64,000 nucleotides of DNA from Betaproteobacteria bacterium. GTDB lineage: Bacteria; Pseudomonadota; Gammaproteobacteria; Burkholderiales; Thiobacillaceae. A program made the translations under genes and the position numbers. This document shows, in pieces, positions 43,374-52,075 of this stretch (the stretch's first letter is position 1; the number at the start of each line of letters is the position of its first letter). The notes below the pieces were generated by a model. The model ran no database searches. It saw nothing but the letters and a program-made list of their open reading frames with translations, and was not told the DNA's origin. The stretch spans positions 21,278 through 85,277 of the forward strand of contig JAGUXX010000145.1 in assembly GCA_020061585.1 (NCBI GenBank), in the 5' to 3' direction.

Positions 43374-44690
43374 TTGGCCACCCTAATCCCCACCCTCGGC
43401 TCCGCCCGCTTCGATGCACGCGGCGAGTTGTGTCTGGCCGAACGCCTGAAGAATTACCTCGAAGACAATGCCTGGGTGTGGCACAACATTCCGGTTCGGG
43501 CCTTTCGGCCGGCATCCGGATTTCGTGGCTTTGCATCCACAGCAGGGCATTGTGGTGCTGGAGGTGAAGGACTGGCGGCTGGATACGATCGTCCATGTGA
43601 ACCGCATGCAGGTCGAGTTGTTGACTGATAGCGGCAATGTGTCGACCGACAACCCTTTCGAGCAGGTGCGCAGCTACATGTTCAGCGTGGTGGATACGTT
43701 GAACCTAGATCCCTCTGTTGACCGCTCCTCAGCCCTTGAGATGTCTCATGCATACATGCGTTAGCGTCTCCGATTACGCTCACCAATTGGCTGAGCCCGC
43801 TACGCGTCCGATTGCGGGTCTGGCGGGCCGCCTGGCCGCGTTGTACTCGCAAGGAGTACGCCGGATTCGTAAGCCGCCAAAGGCGGCAACGACTCCGCTG
43901 CTCGTCGTTGCAGGGAGCGACCATGCGCCTCTTCGCGCCTTGCCAGACAACCCGCCAGACCCACACTCGAACGCGTCCAACAGAGGAATCTAGGTTTAAG
44001 CGCGATCCGTTGCTGGTGAACGAAGGGGGAAGCTTCAAGGGCAAGCCGGTCTTTTCTTTCGGGTATGGAGTGGTGTTCAGCAACATCATGCGCAAGCAGT
44101 TTGACCAGACCGATTTGCATGAGGTGTTTCCGTCGTCGCGCTGCATCTTCCGCGATGAGATGGCGGAGAAGGTTGACCCTGATGCGTTTCGCGAGCAGGT
44201 CTGGCGCATGGTGTCGCCGCGCATCGGGCCGGCGTTGTCGCTGCCGCAGATCGACCGAGTGCGTGCGCGGTTGTTTCCGGAGATTCGCGTCGCCCAGATG
44301 GCCTTGCCGTTTGACGAGCCGACGGCCAATGCCTCGCCCGCCGATGACCGCATGCTGGCGGTGCTGGATATGCAGCAGGAGTTGCTGGCGCGCAGCATGG
44401 GAGAAGGTCACCGCATCGTGCGGGGCGTGGCGGGTTCCGGCAAGACACTGATTCTGGCGTTTCGCGCCTAGCAGATCGCGCGCGCGGCGACCCGGCCGGT
44501 GCTGCTGTTGAGTTTTGCGAACGGCATCTCGGGTCGGCTGGAAAATGCGATGCAGGACCGGGGCGTGGTGGACAAGGTAATCACTTCGACCTTCCATGCC
44601 TGGTGTTTCAGGATGCTACACGAGTACGGCCTGCCCGCGCCCAATCGCAAGGACTTCGACGATGCCGGCGCGTGGTATGCCGCCAACGTG
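43374..44690 (+). pseudogene. NERD-domain/UvrD-type helicase pseudogene, 5' part
   Basis: A decayed gene read from TTG 43374 (ATLIPTLGSARFDARGELCLAERLK). Removing one inserted C at 43497 restores NIPV-GPFGRHPDFVALHPQQGIVVLEVKDWRLD, the NERD nuclease-like domain. The frame is then interrupted at 43702-43996 by a foldback element and resumes at KRDPLLVNEGGSFKGKPVFSFGYGVVFSN. Walker A GVAGSGKTLILAFRA is followed by TAG (44469-44471) in place of a likely CAG, then QIARAATRPVLLLSFANG and STFHAWCFRMLHEYG. Similarity stops near 44690 (GAWYAA). The 3' part is at 45615-45890. Confidence 0.88.
43702..43996. mobile_element. MITE-like foldback element inside the helicase pseudogene
   Basis: A 295-bp insertion bounded by 19-bp inverted repeats AACCTAGATCCCTCTGTTG (43702-43720) and CAACAGAGGAATCTAGGTT (43978-43996), one mismatch. 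A second, inner pair of 26-bp inverted repeats (43802-43827 and 43951-43976, three mismatches) and small hairpins (GTACTC/GAGTAC, GCCGCC/GGCGGC) lie inside. There is no transposase gene, so it would have to be moved in trans. A target-site duplication is not clear. Confidence 0.75.
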
Positions 44691-44831
44691 TTTATTCCGG
44701 TGAAATCCGCCACTTGTTCCGATGGAAAGCCTGCCAGGCATTCCAGTTGCCAGCTGCTCCTTGGATTTTCATCTTGTCGGGACATTATCCGGACGTTACC
44801 ATGAGGCTAATGTCAAGAACTGGGGGTTGCC

Positions 44832-45110
44832 ATGAGCACCTTGAACCTCTCGAAAACGGAACGGATTGATGTGCGCACCAGCAGTGCCGTGAAGCAACTA
44901 CTGCAGGAGGCTGCTGCTGCCTGTCACAAGAACGTTAGTGAGTTTCTTCTGGACGTGGGTGTGACAGCCGCCAACCAAGCGTTAGCAGACCGTCGCCACT
45001 TCACTCTCAACGATGAACAGTGGCAAGCGTTTAAGGACGCACTGGATCGACCCGTCAACACCAAGCCGCGTCTGAAGAAACTGATCAGTGAGCCCGGAGT
45101 GCTGGGTTGA
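44832..45110 (+). CDS. DUF1778/TacA-type antitoxin
   Basis: A 92-residue protein: LSKTERIDVRTSSAVKQLLQEAAAACHKNVSEFLLD is the ribbon-helix-helix DNA-binding half and FTLNDEQWQAFKDALDRP the neutralising C-terminal part of DUF1778 antitoxins. The TGA overlaps the TTG start of the GNAT toxin gene. The pair lies between the two remaining parts of the helicase pseudogene. Confidence 0.9.
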   Translation: MSTLNLSKTERIDVRTSSAVKQLLQEAAAACHKNVSEFLLDVGVTAANQALADRRHFTLNDEQWQAFKDALDRPVNTKPRLKKLISEPGVLG

Positions 45111-45613
45111 GTGCTGGGTATGAACCTGTCCGCAAACTTACGGCACAGGACCTGCTCGATGGGTTCGACTGTGGCCAGCCGGCACTGAACCAATTCTTGC
45201 AGCGCTACGCTCTGGTCAATCAGAAAGCCAACAGCGCGCAAACTTACGTCTGCTGCCAAGCAGGCGAAGTTGTGGGCTTCTACAGCCTCGCGGTCGGCAG
45301 CGTCGATCCGGAGAGTGCGCCTCCAAGGGTTATGAAGGGCTTGGCCCACCATCCGGTACCCATGATGATTTTGGCCAGACTCGCCGTCGATCAGAGGCAT
45401 CAAGGTAGGGGCCTCGGGAAAGCACTACTCAAGGACGCCCTGCTGCGTACTGCTCAGGCCGCCGACATTGCCGGTATCCGCTGCCTGCTGGTACATGCCA
45501 AGGATGATGCGGCTCGCCAGTGGTACGAAGCCTGGGAGTTCGAGCCAAGTCCGACCGACCCCTATCACCTTTTCCTGATGCTTAAGGATCTCAAAGCAAT
45601 ACTGGCCGGATAA
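45107..45613 (+). CDS. GNAT-family toxin (TacT type)
   Basis: A 168-residue acetyltransferase starting at TTG 45107. VRKLTAQDLLDGFDCGQPALNQFLQRYA is the typical TacT N-terminus, with LARLAVDQRHQGRGLGKALLKDAL as the acetyl-CoA pyrophosphate loop (Q/RxxGxG/A) and AKDDAARQWYEAWEFEPSP near the C-terminus with the catalytic Tyr. Such toxins acetylate the amino group of aminoacyl-tRNA and stop translation; the DUF1778 partner neutralises them. All key motifs are present. Confidence 0.9.
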   Translation: MSAGYEPVRKLTAQDLLDGFDCGQPALNQFLQRYALVNQKANSAQTYVCCQAGEVVGFYSLAVGSVDPESAPPRVMKGLAHHPVPMMILARLAVDQRHQGRGLGKALLKDALLRTAQAADIAGIRCLLVHAKDDAARQWYEAWEFEPSPTDPYHLFLMLKDLKAILAG

Positions 45614-45614
45614 A

Positions 45615-45890
45615 CGTGGCGGGGTTGAGATGGAACGGCTGGCGCCATTCGATTGGCATCAGTGGCGTCAAGCGGACCATGACGCGCTACGTTTTCTCTC
45701 CATGCACAGCGCCAAAGGTCTGGAGTTCCCCTGCGTGGCAATAGGCGGGTTGGGTGAGTTGAAGAAGGCCGAAGCGATCGAAGACGACGTGCGCCTGACC
45801 TACGTCGCCATCACGCGCGCAACGCGCGAGGCGTTTATCACTTACTCGAACATGTCCGAGCTGGTGGGGCGGCTGGTGGCTGCGCTTGCA
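45615..45890 (+). pseudogene. NERD/UvrD helicase pseudogene, 3' part
   Basis: A fragment in the same frame class as the 5' part: ALRFLSMHSAKGLEFPCVAIGG is UvrD motif V and EDDVRLTYVAITRATREAFITYS is motif VI. The segment coding motifs Ia-IV is gone and replaced by the TacA/TacT pair. Beyond about 45890 another frame reads QAKYDTERTRESMAEVLAAI up to a TGA at 45978, possibly the end of a further lost gene. Confidence 0.85.
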
Positions 45891-46040
45891 GGCCAAGTAC
45901 GACACCGAACGGACGCGGGAGTCCATGGCCGAAGTACTGGCGGCGATCAAGCCGCTCAAAATTCTGGAGCAGGTGTGAGGGTGGAACGTAGACAGGCTCC
46001 TATTGATCCGGCCCAATTAAACCGAGAATGCTCGCCGAGG

Positions 46041-46099
46041 CGTAGGGTGCGCCGTGCGCACCACCATCCAGCCAATCGGTGCGCACGGCGCACCCTACG
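46041..46099. repeat. Perfect 22-bp palindrome (REP-like), right edge of the accessory region
   Basis: CGTAGGGTGCGCCGTGCGCA plus CC (46041-46062) is followed, after a 15-nt loop, by its exact reverse complement (46078-46099). The same 22-mer occurs once at 35508-35529. The region 45891-46282 otherwise holds only the end of the helicase relic and an AT-rich stretch (46130-46185) that may carry the promoter of the following operon. Confidence 0.92.
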
Positions 46100-46282
46100 G
46101 TTTCGCGGATAATTCTGGCCGAATCAATAGTCACATTTGGTCTAGCAAGATTCACACAATCAGCAACAATACTGAAAAATCAGTTGGACGCGCCTGTTGG
46201 TGCGACCGGATGAGTGCCTGGCGTGAAGCGATGACGCAACAGCCCATGGCCCGCGAAGCGAAGCAGGGAAAAGGTAGCCCGC

Positions 46283-47206
46283 ATGTCAGAGAACAACGGC
46301 GATGCCGTGCCAACGAATGAATTCGACGACGCCGACACGGCGATCGATTTCTCCATTCCGTTCGTCCCCGAATCTCTGACACAGCTTTACTACACGCCCG
46401 CACTGGCGCGACTGAGCGCCGCCCAGCGTTTGCGCTACAACCAACTCTACGCCGCGCATATCAACGAACAGTTCATGTTCTTCGAACACGACATAGGCAA
46501 CGCCATTTCGCGCGCCTTGCTGGCGTCCGGTGCGCTGAAGCAGCAAGGGCTGCGAGATCGACTGCGGGGGATGGTCGATGATGAAGAGCGGCACCAGGGC
46601 ATGTTCGAGTCGATCAACCGACGCGCCTTTCCCGAACTTTATGCACATTGCCGACATGTCTTCATTCGTCCTTCGGCCATCGCGCGCCACTTGCTCAATG
46701 CCTGCGTCCAGCGCCCGAAATCCATGACCTTCGTGATCTGGCTCGCCTTCTTTCTCGAAGAGGCGTCGGCGGAGTTCTCGAAAGCCGTCATCAAGTTCGC
46801 CAGGGAAGGCGCGGCCATCGAAGCGAACTTCCTGACCGTGCATGTTCGCCATCTGCGCGACGAGGTTCATCACGTCAAGCTTTATCCGGAGATCGTCCGT
46901 GCGGTGCTGTCCGACAGTTCCGCGCTGGCCCGCAAGATCAACGGCGCGTTGCTGGCGCGGCTGATGCGCGAGTTCCTCGCGCCGAAACGCTCCGGCATCG
47001 CCGTCATTGACCGGTTGGTGCACGAGTTCCCCGACTTGAAGGCAATCCATGACGATTTGCGCCGCGATGTCCGCTCGCTTGCCGGTTCGCCGGCGTTCTA
47101 TGACGCCTTCTTCGCCGCCGCCAAGCTGCCGTCCTTGCACAACATGTTCGACGAGTACCCCGAGTTCGCCTGGTCGGCGGCCGGGGCTGCCGCAAGGCAT
47201 CGGTGA
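46283..47206 (+). CDS. AurF-like diiron oxygenase
   Basis: A 307-residue helical protein with a full set of AurF-type diiron ligands: E68 (FFEHD), E101-x2-H104 (DDEERHQGMF), E159/E160 (FFLEEAS) and H190-x3-E194-x2-H197 (RHLRDEVHH). AurF relatives oxidise aromatic or aliphatic amines to hydroxylamine, nitroso or nitro groups. Preceding SLTQLYYTPALARLSAAQRLRYNQL is also family-like. First gene of the plus-strand biosynthetic operon; ATG at 46283 with GGAAAAGG upstream. N-oxygenation is inferred from family; C-oxidation is possible. Confidence 0.7.
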   Translation: MSENNGDAVPTNEFDDADTAIDFSIPFVPESLTQLYYTPALARLSAAQRLRYNQLYAAHINEQFMFFEHDIGNAISRALLASGALKQQGLRDRLRGMVDDEERHQGMFESINRRAFPELYAHCRHVFIRPSAIARHLLNACVQRPKSMTFVIWLAFFLEEASAEFSKAVIKFAREGAAIEANFLTVHVRHLRDEVHHVKLYPEIVRAVLSDSSALARKINGALLARLMREFLAPKRSGIAVIDRLVHEFPDLKAIHDDLRRDVRSLAGSPAFYDAFFAAAKLPSLHNMFDEYPEFAWSAAGAAARHR

Positions 47207-47212
47207 TTGGCG

Positions 47213-47995
47213 ATGAGCGCCGCCGCAGCCATCGAAACCCGTCGGGATCGGCACGATCCGGCAAAGCCGGCTTACCGGTCGCAAGTTGTCCCCACCCGCG
47301 AACTCGGGGAAGGACGCATTGCCGAGATGTCGACGCTCTACCTCGAGAACTATGCGGGCAGCAATGGCGCCTTGTTCCGCGCCGACCTGATGGATAAGGA
47401 CCATGCCCTGCTGGTATTCAGCGGCGATGCGCTGGTCGGCTTCACGACGATCAAGCACTACGAAGTCGAGTGGCAAGGGAAAGACACGGGCATCGTCTTT
47501 TCCGGCGACACCATCGTCGACCCGCGTCATTGGGGGCAACGCGAGCTGGCCTTCGCCTGGCTGGAGTTCGTCGGCGGCATCAAGGCGGCTGCGCCCGAAC
47601 GGCCTCTGTACTGGTTTCTGCTGGTCAAGGGACACCGCACCTATCGCTACCTGCCGGTCTTCGCCCGCCAGTTCCACCCTTGCTGGCAGGCGCAGGAGAC
47701 CGAAGCCAGGCGACTGAAGCCGCTGGCGGATTTCCTTGCCACCGCGCGCTTCGGGGCCGACTACAAGCCACAAGCCGGCGTCGTCGAGTTCGCCGAATCG
47801 CGCGGCCATTTGCGACCGGCGATCGCCTGCCCGGACAGCGACGAACTCGAACGCCAGGATGTCCGCTTCTTCCTCGCCCGCAATCCCGGCTACCTGCAAG
47901 GAAACGAGCTGGTCTGCGTCTGCGAGCTGGCGGTCGACAACCTGAAACCCTTGGCCGCGCGATTCTTCCAGCGCGCCGGTGGGGCACGGCGATGA
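47213..47995 (+). CDS. GNAT-like acyltransferase, biosynthetic cluster
   Basis: A 260-residue protein from ATG 47213, 6 bp after the oxygenase gene. The central part (HALLVFSGDALVGFTTIKHYEVEWQGKDTGIVFSGDTIVDPRHWGQRELAFAWLEF) has the strand order of a GNAT fold with an R/Q-x-x-G-like turn. No strong acetyl-CoA loop is visible, so it might be a degenerate acyltransferase. The TGA overlaps the ATG of the GH3-like gene (ATGA). Function in the pathway unknown. Confidence 0.45.
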   Translation: MSAAAAIETRRDRHDPAKPAYRSQVVPTRELGEGRIAEMSTLYLENYAGSNGALFRADLMDKDHALLVFSGDALVGFTTIKHYEVEWQGKDTGIVFSGDTIVDPRHWGQRELAFAWLEFVGGIKAAAPERPLYWFLLVKGHRTYRYLPVFARQFHPCWQAQETEARRLKPLADFLATARFGADYKPQAGVVEFAESRGHLRPAIACPDSDELERQDVRFFLARNPGYLQGNELVCVCELAVDNLKPLAARFFQRAGGARR

Positions 47996-49353
47996 CCGAG
48001 ATAGCGGTCGCTCCCGCGTCGGCACGACAAACTGACTGGCTCGCCGAATTGCTGGCGGCCAACGCGTCGACCGCGTACCTCCGTCAGCAAGGCAGCCCGC
48101 TCACGCTCGACGCCTTTCGCGCACAAGTCCCGTTCTGCGATTACGACAGTCTGACGCCCTGGTTGCGGCGCATCAGTGACGGCGAAAGCGACGTCCTGTT
48201 TCGCGGCCGGCCCTGCGCCTATGAGAGAACCGGCGGCAGTGCCGGCGGCAGCAAACTCATCCCCTATTCCGCCGCCGGCATCGCCGATTTCCGTCGCGCC
48301 GTGTCGCCCTGGCTGGCGGCAACCCTGGAACGGCACGCCATCACCGGCACGGTCTACTTTTCGATCAGCCCGGTCGCGCGTGCCGCCGAACGGATCGGCG
48401 AGGTTCCGGTCGGGCTGCCCGATGCGGCCTATCTCGACGAGGCAACCTGCCAAGTGTTGATGACACGCAGCGCCGTGCCGTTTTCCGTCGCCGAACTTAG
48501 CGATGTCGCCACCTGGCGCCAGCAGACGCTGCATCACCTCGCCAGCGCTTCGACGCTTGAGCTGATCTCGGTCTGGAGCCCGACCTTCCTGCTTACGCTG
48601 CTGGAAGGCCACGCGGAAATCGCCGCCGCCTGGCCCCGTTTGAAGGTGATCAGCTGTTGGGCCGACGGTTCGTCTCGACCCTACGCCGCCGAGCTCGCCG
48701 CCCGTTTTCCCGGCGTCGCCATCGAGCCAAAGGGGTTGATCTCGACCGAAGCCGTGGTGACCGTGCCGAACCAGGGGGGCGAAGCGGAACTCATTGCCAA
48801 CGGTTTCTTCGAGTTCCTGCGTGACGACCAGGCCTTCCTCGCCCACGAGCTTGAACCCGGTGGCGAGTACGAGGTCGTGGTGACGACGGCCAGCGGCCTC
48901 TACCGCTATCGCAGCGGCGACGCCGTATGCTGTCGCGGCTACGCCGCATCGGGCCGGCCGATACTCGGTTTCGTCGGTCGCTCCGGTCTGCACTGCGATC
49001 TGGTTGGCGAAAAACTGAGCGAGTCCTTCGTCTCGGCTGCGCTGGCCTTTCTGCCAGGCTTTTCGCTGCTGATTCCCGACGCGCGGCGGCGCGCTTATGT
49101 TCTGGTCCGTGAGCACGATACCGCGCCCGAGGATCTTGCCCGGCTGGAGGCGGCCTTGTGCCGCAACCCCCAATACGCCTACGCCAGAACACTCGGCCAG
49201 TTGTCGCCGCTGACCATGCTGCGAGTCCCCCGCGCCTGGGCGACCTACGAAACAACCCTGTTGACACGCGGCGCCAGGCTCGGCGACATCAAGCTGACCG
49301 CGCTGCGTCCCGAGTCATTCTGGCTAGACATTTTCGAACGGGAGTGCCCATGA
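47992..49353 (+). CDS. GH3-like acyl-adenylating/amide synthetase
   Basis: A 453-residue protein resembling the GH3 auxin-responsive family, with the ATP loop YERTGGSAGGSKLIPYS near residue 80, ELISVWSPTFLLTLLE, VISCWADGSSRPYA, IEPKGLISTEAVVTVP and GGEYEVVVTTASGLYRYRSGDAV, which is the adenylate-binding tail. It is shorter than plant GH3 (about 600 residues). GH3 enzymes activate a carboxylate as acyl-AMP and join it to an amine. In this cluster it probably forms an amide from an oxidised or unsaturated acyl substrate. ATGA overlap on both sides. Confidence 0.82.
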   Translation: MTEIAVAPASARQTDWLAELLAANASTAYLRQQGSPLTLDAFRAQVPFCDYDSLTPWLRRISDGESDVLFRGRPCAYERTGGSAGGSKLIPYSAAGIADFRRAVSPWLAATLERHAITGTVYFSISPVARAAERIGEVPVGLPDAAYLDEATCQVLMTRSAVPFSVAELSDVATWRQQTLHHLASASTLELISVWSPTFLLTLLEGHAEIAAAWPRLKVISCWADGSSRPYAAELAARFPGVAIEPKGLISTEAVVTVPNQGGEAELIANGFFEFLRDDQAFLAHELEPGGEYEVVVTTASGLYRYRSGDAVCCRGYAASGRPILGFVGRSGLHCDLVGEKLSESFVSAALAFLPGFSLLIPDARRRAYVLVREHDTAPEDLARLEAALCRNPQYAYARTLGQLSPLTMLRVPRAWATYETTLLTRGARLGDIKLTALRPESFWLDIFERECP

Positions 49354-50738
49354 AAATCGCCCTGATATCGCCGAAAGGCCCCTTGTACCGCCACCGTGGC
49401 GGCATCTTCAAGAAGTCGCTGCGCTACCAGCCGCTGACCTTGACCACGCTGGCCGCTCTGGTGCCGCCGGAGCTCGATGCCGAGATCGCGCTCTACGACG
49501 AGGGCATCATCGAATTGCCGGACGAGATCGACGCCGACCTGATCGGCCTGACCGTGATCACCGGCACGGCGCCGCGCGCCTACGAACTCGCGGCGCAGTT
49601 CCGCGCCCGCGGCAAAACCGTGGTGCTCGGCGGCCCGCACGTCACGCTGCTGCCGGACGAAGCGGCCCAGCATGCCGATTCGATCTGTGTCGGGTATGCA
49701 GAGGATAGCTGGCCGCAGCTGCTGCGCGACTTCGCCGCCGGCAGCCTGAAACCGGCCTATTTCCAGAGCCCGGACTTCTCGCTCGACCGGCCGGATATGC
49801 CTTTCGCCAAACGCGAGCTGTTCGATACACGCAACTTCCTGACCCAGGCGGTGTTCGAGGCGACGCGTTCCTGCGCCCACGATTGCGAGTTCTGCGTCGC
49901 GCCCGCCGCCTGGGGGCGCAAGCAATACCAGAAGCCCATCGATTGGGTGATCCGCGACATCCAGCAGTTCGGCCAGAAAAAAATCCTGTTCGTCGATCTC
50001 AACCTGATCTCCGACAAGGACTACGCCCGCGAGTTGTTCACCCGGCTGATCCCCCTCAAGATCGAGTGGTTTGGCCTGTCCACGGTGCTGATCGCGCACG
50101 ACCGGGAATTCATGGAACTGGCCGCCCGCAGTGGCTGCAAGGGACTGCTGCTTGGCCTGGAGACGGTAACCCCCGACAACCTGCGAGATGCCCGCAAACG
50201 GTTCAATGCCTCGGTCGATTTCCGCTCGGTGATCAATGACCTGCATCGCCTGGGCATCGCCATTCAAGGCTGTTTCGTGTTCGGACTCGATCACGATACG
50301 CCGGAAGTTTTCGACACCACGATGGCGTTCGCCATCGACGCCGGCATCGACCTGCCGCGCTACGCCGTGCTGACGCCGTTTCCGGGCACGCCCTTGTTCA
50401 CCCGACTGGAGCGCGAAGGCCGGATATTGACCCGCGACTGGTCGCTTTACGACGCACAGCATGTGGTGTTCCAGCCGCGCAACATGTCGGCACGGGAACT
50501 CTCCGAGGGCCACGAACGGGCCTGGAAACAGACCTACCGCTGGTCGGCGATCGGGCGTCGGCTGTGGCGGGCGGGCAACCTGCGGCCGCTCGCGCTGACG
50601 GCCAATACCGGGTATCGCTTCTATGCCCACAATCTGCACCGCTTCTACAATTGCGATTGGCCGATCGACCTCCTCGATCGGCCCCGGGCCGGGCCTGCCG
50701 CCGTCGCCGCCGACACCGCCAGAATCGTATGCGGCTGA
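49350..50738 (+). CDS. B12-binding-type radical SAM enzyme (1)
   Basis: A 462-residue protein: an N-terminal cobalamin-binding-like Rossmann domain (LIGLTVITGTAPRAYELAAQF, TVVLGGPHVTLLPDEAAQHAD), then a radical SAM barrel with the iron-sulfur motif RSCAHDCEFCVAPAAWG (Cx3Cx2C) near residue 175, KKILFVDLNLISD and GCKGLLLGLETV. It is HpnJ/BchE-like in layout and may do methyl transfer or ring/C-C chemistry. The ATG overlaps the GH3-like stop; the C-terminus overlaps the next radical SAM gene by 10 bp. Confidence 0.88.
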   Translation: MKIALISPKGPLYRHRGGIFKKSLRYQPLTLTTLAALVPPELDAEIALYDEGIIELPDEIDADLIGLTVITGTAPRAYELAAQFRARGKTVVLGGPHVTLLPDEAAQHADSICVGYAEDSWPQLLRDFAAGSLKPAYFQSPDFSLDRPDMPFAKRELFDTRNFLTQAVFEATRSCAHDCEFCVAPAAWGRKQYQKPIDWVIRDIQQFGQKKILFVDLNLISDKDYARELFTRLIPLKIEWFGLSTVLIAHDREFMELAARSGCKGLLLGLETVTPDNLRDARKRFNASVDFRSVINDLHRLGIAIQGCFVFGLDHDTPEVFDTTMAFAIDAGIDLPRYAVLTPFPGTPLFTRLEREGRILTRDWSLYDAQHVVFQPRNMSARELSEGHERAWKQTYRWSAIGRRLWRAGNLRPLALTANTGYRFYAHNLHRFYNCDWPIDLLDRPRAGPAAVAADTARIVCG

Positions 50739-52075
50739 CCCTGATCCAGCCGGCCATCGGCCACCGTGCCGGTGAGCGCTATATCCGCTCCTGGCAGATG
50801 GAACCCCTGCCGATTGCCACGCTGGCCGGCCTGACGCCAAACAGCGTCGAACTGGCCTTCTTCGATGACCGCATGGAGGCCATCGACTACGACCGTCCCT
50901 GCGACGCCGTCGCCATGCCGGTCGAAACCTACACGGCTCGGCGCGCCTACCAGATCGCCAGCGAATACCGCCGGCGTGGTGTGCCGGTGATTGTCGGCGG
51001 CTTCCACCCCAGCGCCCTGCCCGATGAGGCACAGCGCTACGCCGACACGGTCGTCGTCGGCGAAGCCGAAGGCATCTGGCCCGAAGTGCTCGACGACCTG
51101 GCCCACCGCACCCTGCGCCCGCGCTATGTCGCGGCGCGCGGCGATCTCGCGGCGATACGCGTCGATCGCTCCCTGTTCGCCCAGCGTCGTTACCTGCCGA
51201 TCGGCCTGATCGAGACCGGCCGTGGCTGCCGTTTCCCCTGCGAGTTCTGCTCGATCCAGTCGTTCTTCGGCCGCAGCCACCGCAATCGGCCCATCGCCGA
51301 CGTCATCGCTGAACTGCGCGGCTTGAAACACGAGAAGCGCCTGTTCTTCTTCGTTGACGACAATTTCGCCGGCGATCTCCAGGCCGGCAAGGAACTCCTG
51401 CCGGAACTCGCCCGCCTGAACATCCGCTGGATCACCCAGCTCAGCATCAATGCCGCGCACGACGAAGCGTTCCTGTCGCTGCTGGCGAAAAGCGGCTGCA
51501 AGGGCGTGCTGATCGGCTTCGAATCGCTGGATGCCGACAATCTGCGGCAGATGAACAAGCGCTTCAACCTGATGAAAGGCGGCTATCACGTCGCCCTCGC
51601 CAATCTGCGCAGACACGGCATCGCCGTCTACGGCACCTTCGTGTTCGGCTACGACAACGACGTCGAATCTTCCTTCGACGCCGCCGTCGATATGGCCATT
51701 TCGGAAGGCATGTACATCGCGGCGTTCAATCACATGACCCCGTTTCCGGGTACGCCGCTGTACCGCCGCCTGCAAGAGGAAGGACGTTTGCGCTACGCAG
51801 CCTGGTGGCTGGACCCCGCCTACCGTTACAACGAGGTGCCGTTCCGGCCGCAACGCCTGACGCCCGAGCAGGTCACCGGCGGCTGTCTCGCCGCCCGCCG
51901 CCGCTTCTACAGTTGGCCGAGCATCCTGCAGCGGGCGCTGGGCAACCGTAGCGATCTGTTCATGCTGCGCAATTACCTGCCGATCAACCTGATGCACCGC
52001 CAGGACGTGTCGCGGCGCAACGGTTATCCCCTGGGCGACGAGAGCGGGTCAGGCCGGATGGTTGAATCGGCATGA
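50729..52075 (+). CDS. B12-binding-type radical SAM enzyme (2)
   Basis: A 448-residue protein, clear paralogue of the preceding one: B12-like domain with VPVIVGGFHPSALPDEAQRYAD, iron-sulfur motif IETGRGCRFPCEFCSIQSFF near residue 165, FFFVDDNFAGD, GCKGVLIGFESLDADNL, and the late AFNHMTPFPGTPLYRRLQEEGRL segment shared with its neighbour. Two adjacent copies suggest consecutive steps on one substrate, or a two-enzyme system. Overlaps the previous gene by 10 bp and the next by 4 bp. Confidence 0.88.
   Translation: MRLTLIQPAIGHRAGERYIRSWQMEPLPIATLAGLTPNSVELAFFDDRMEAIDYDRPCDAVAMPVETYTARRAYQIASEYRRRGVPVIVGGFHPSALPDEAQRYADTVVVGEAEGIWPEVLDDLAHRTLRPRYVAARGDLAAIRVDRSLFAQRRYLPIGLIETGRGCRFPCEFCSIQSFFGRSHRNRPIADVIAELRGLKHEKRLFFFVDDNFAGDLQAGKELLPELARLNIRWITQLSINAAHDEAFLSLLAKSGCKGVLIGFESLDADNLRQMNKRFNLMKGGYHVALANLRRHGIAVYGTFVFGYDNDVESSFDAAVDMAISEGMYIAAFNHMTPFPGTPLYRRLQEEGRLRYAAWWLDPAYRYNEVPFRPQRLTPEQVTGGCLAARRRFYSWPSILQRALGNRSDLFMLRNYLPINLMHRQDVSRRNGYPLGDESGSGRMVESA

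Noticed and set aside
45889-46112. Frames after the helicase relic (QAKYDTERTRESMAEVLAAI and the continuing 45630-46112 frame)
   Set aside because: The first may be the end of a lost gene but cannot be identified; the second runs through the repeat palindrome and is not coding after about 45890.
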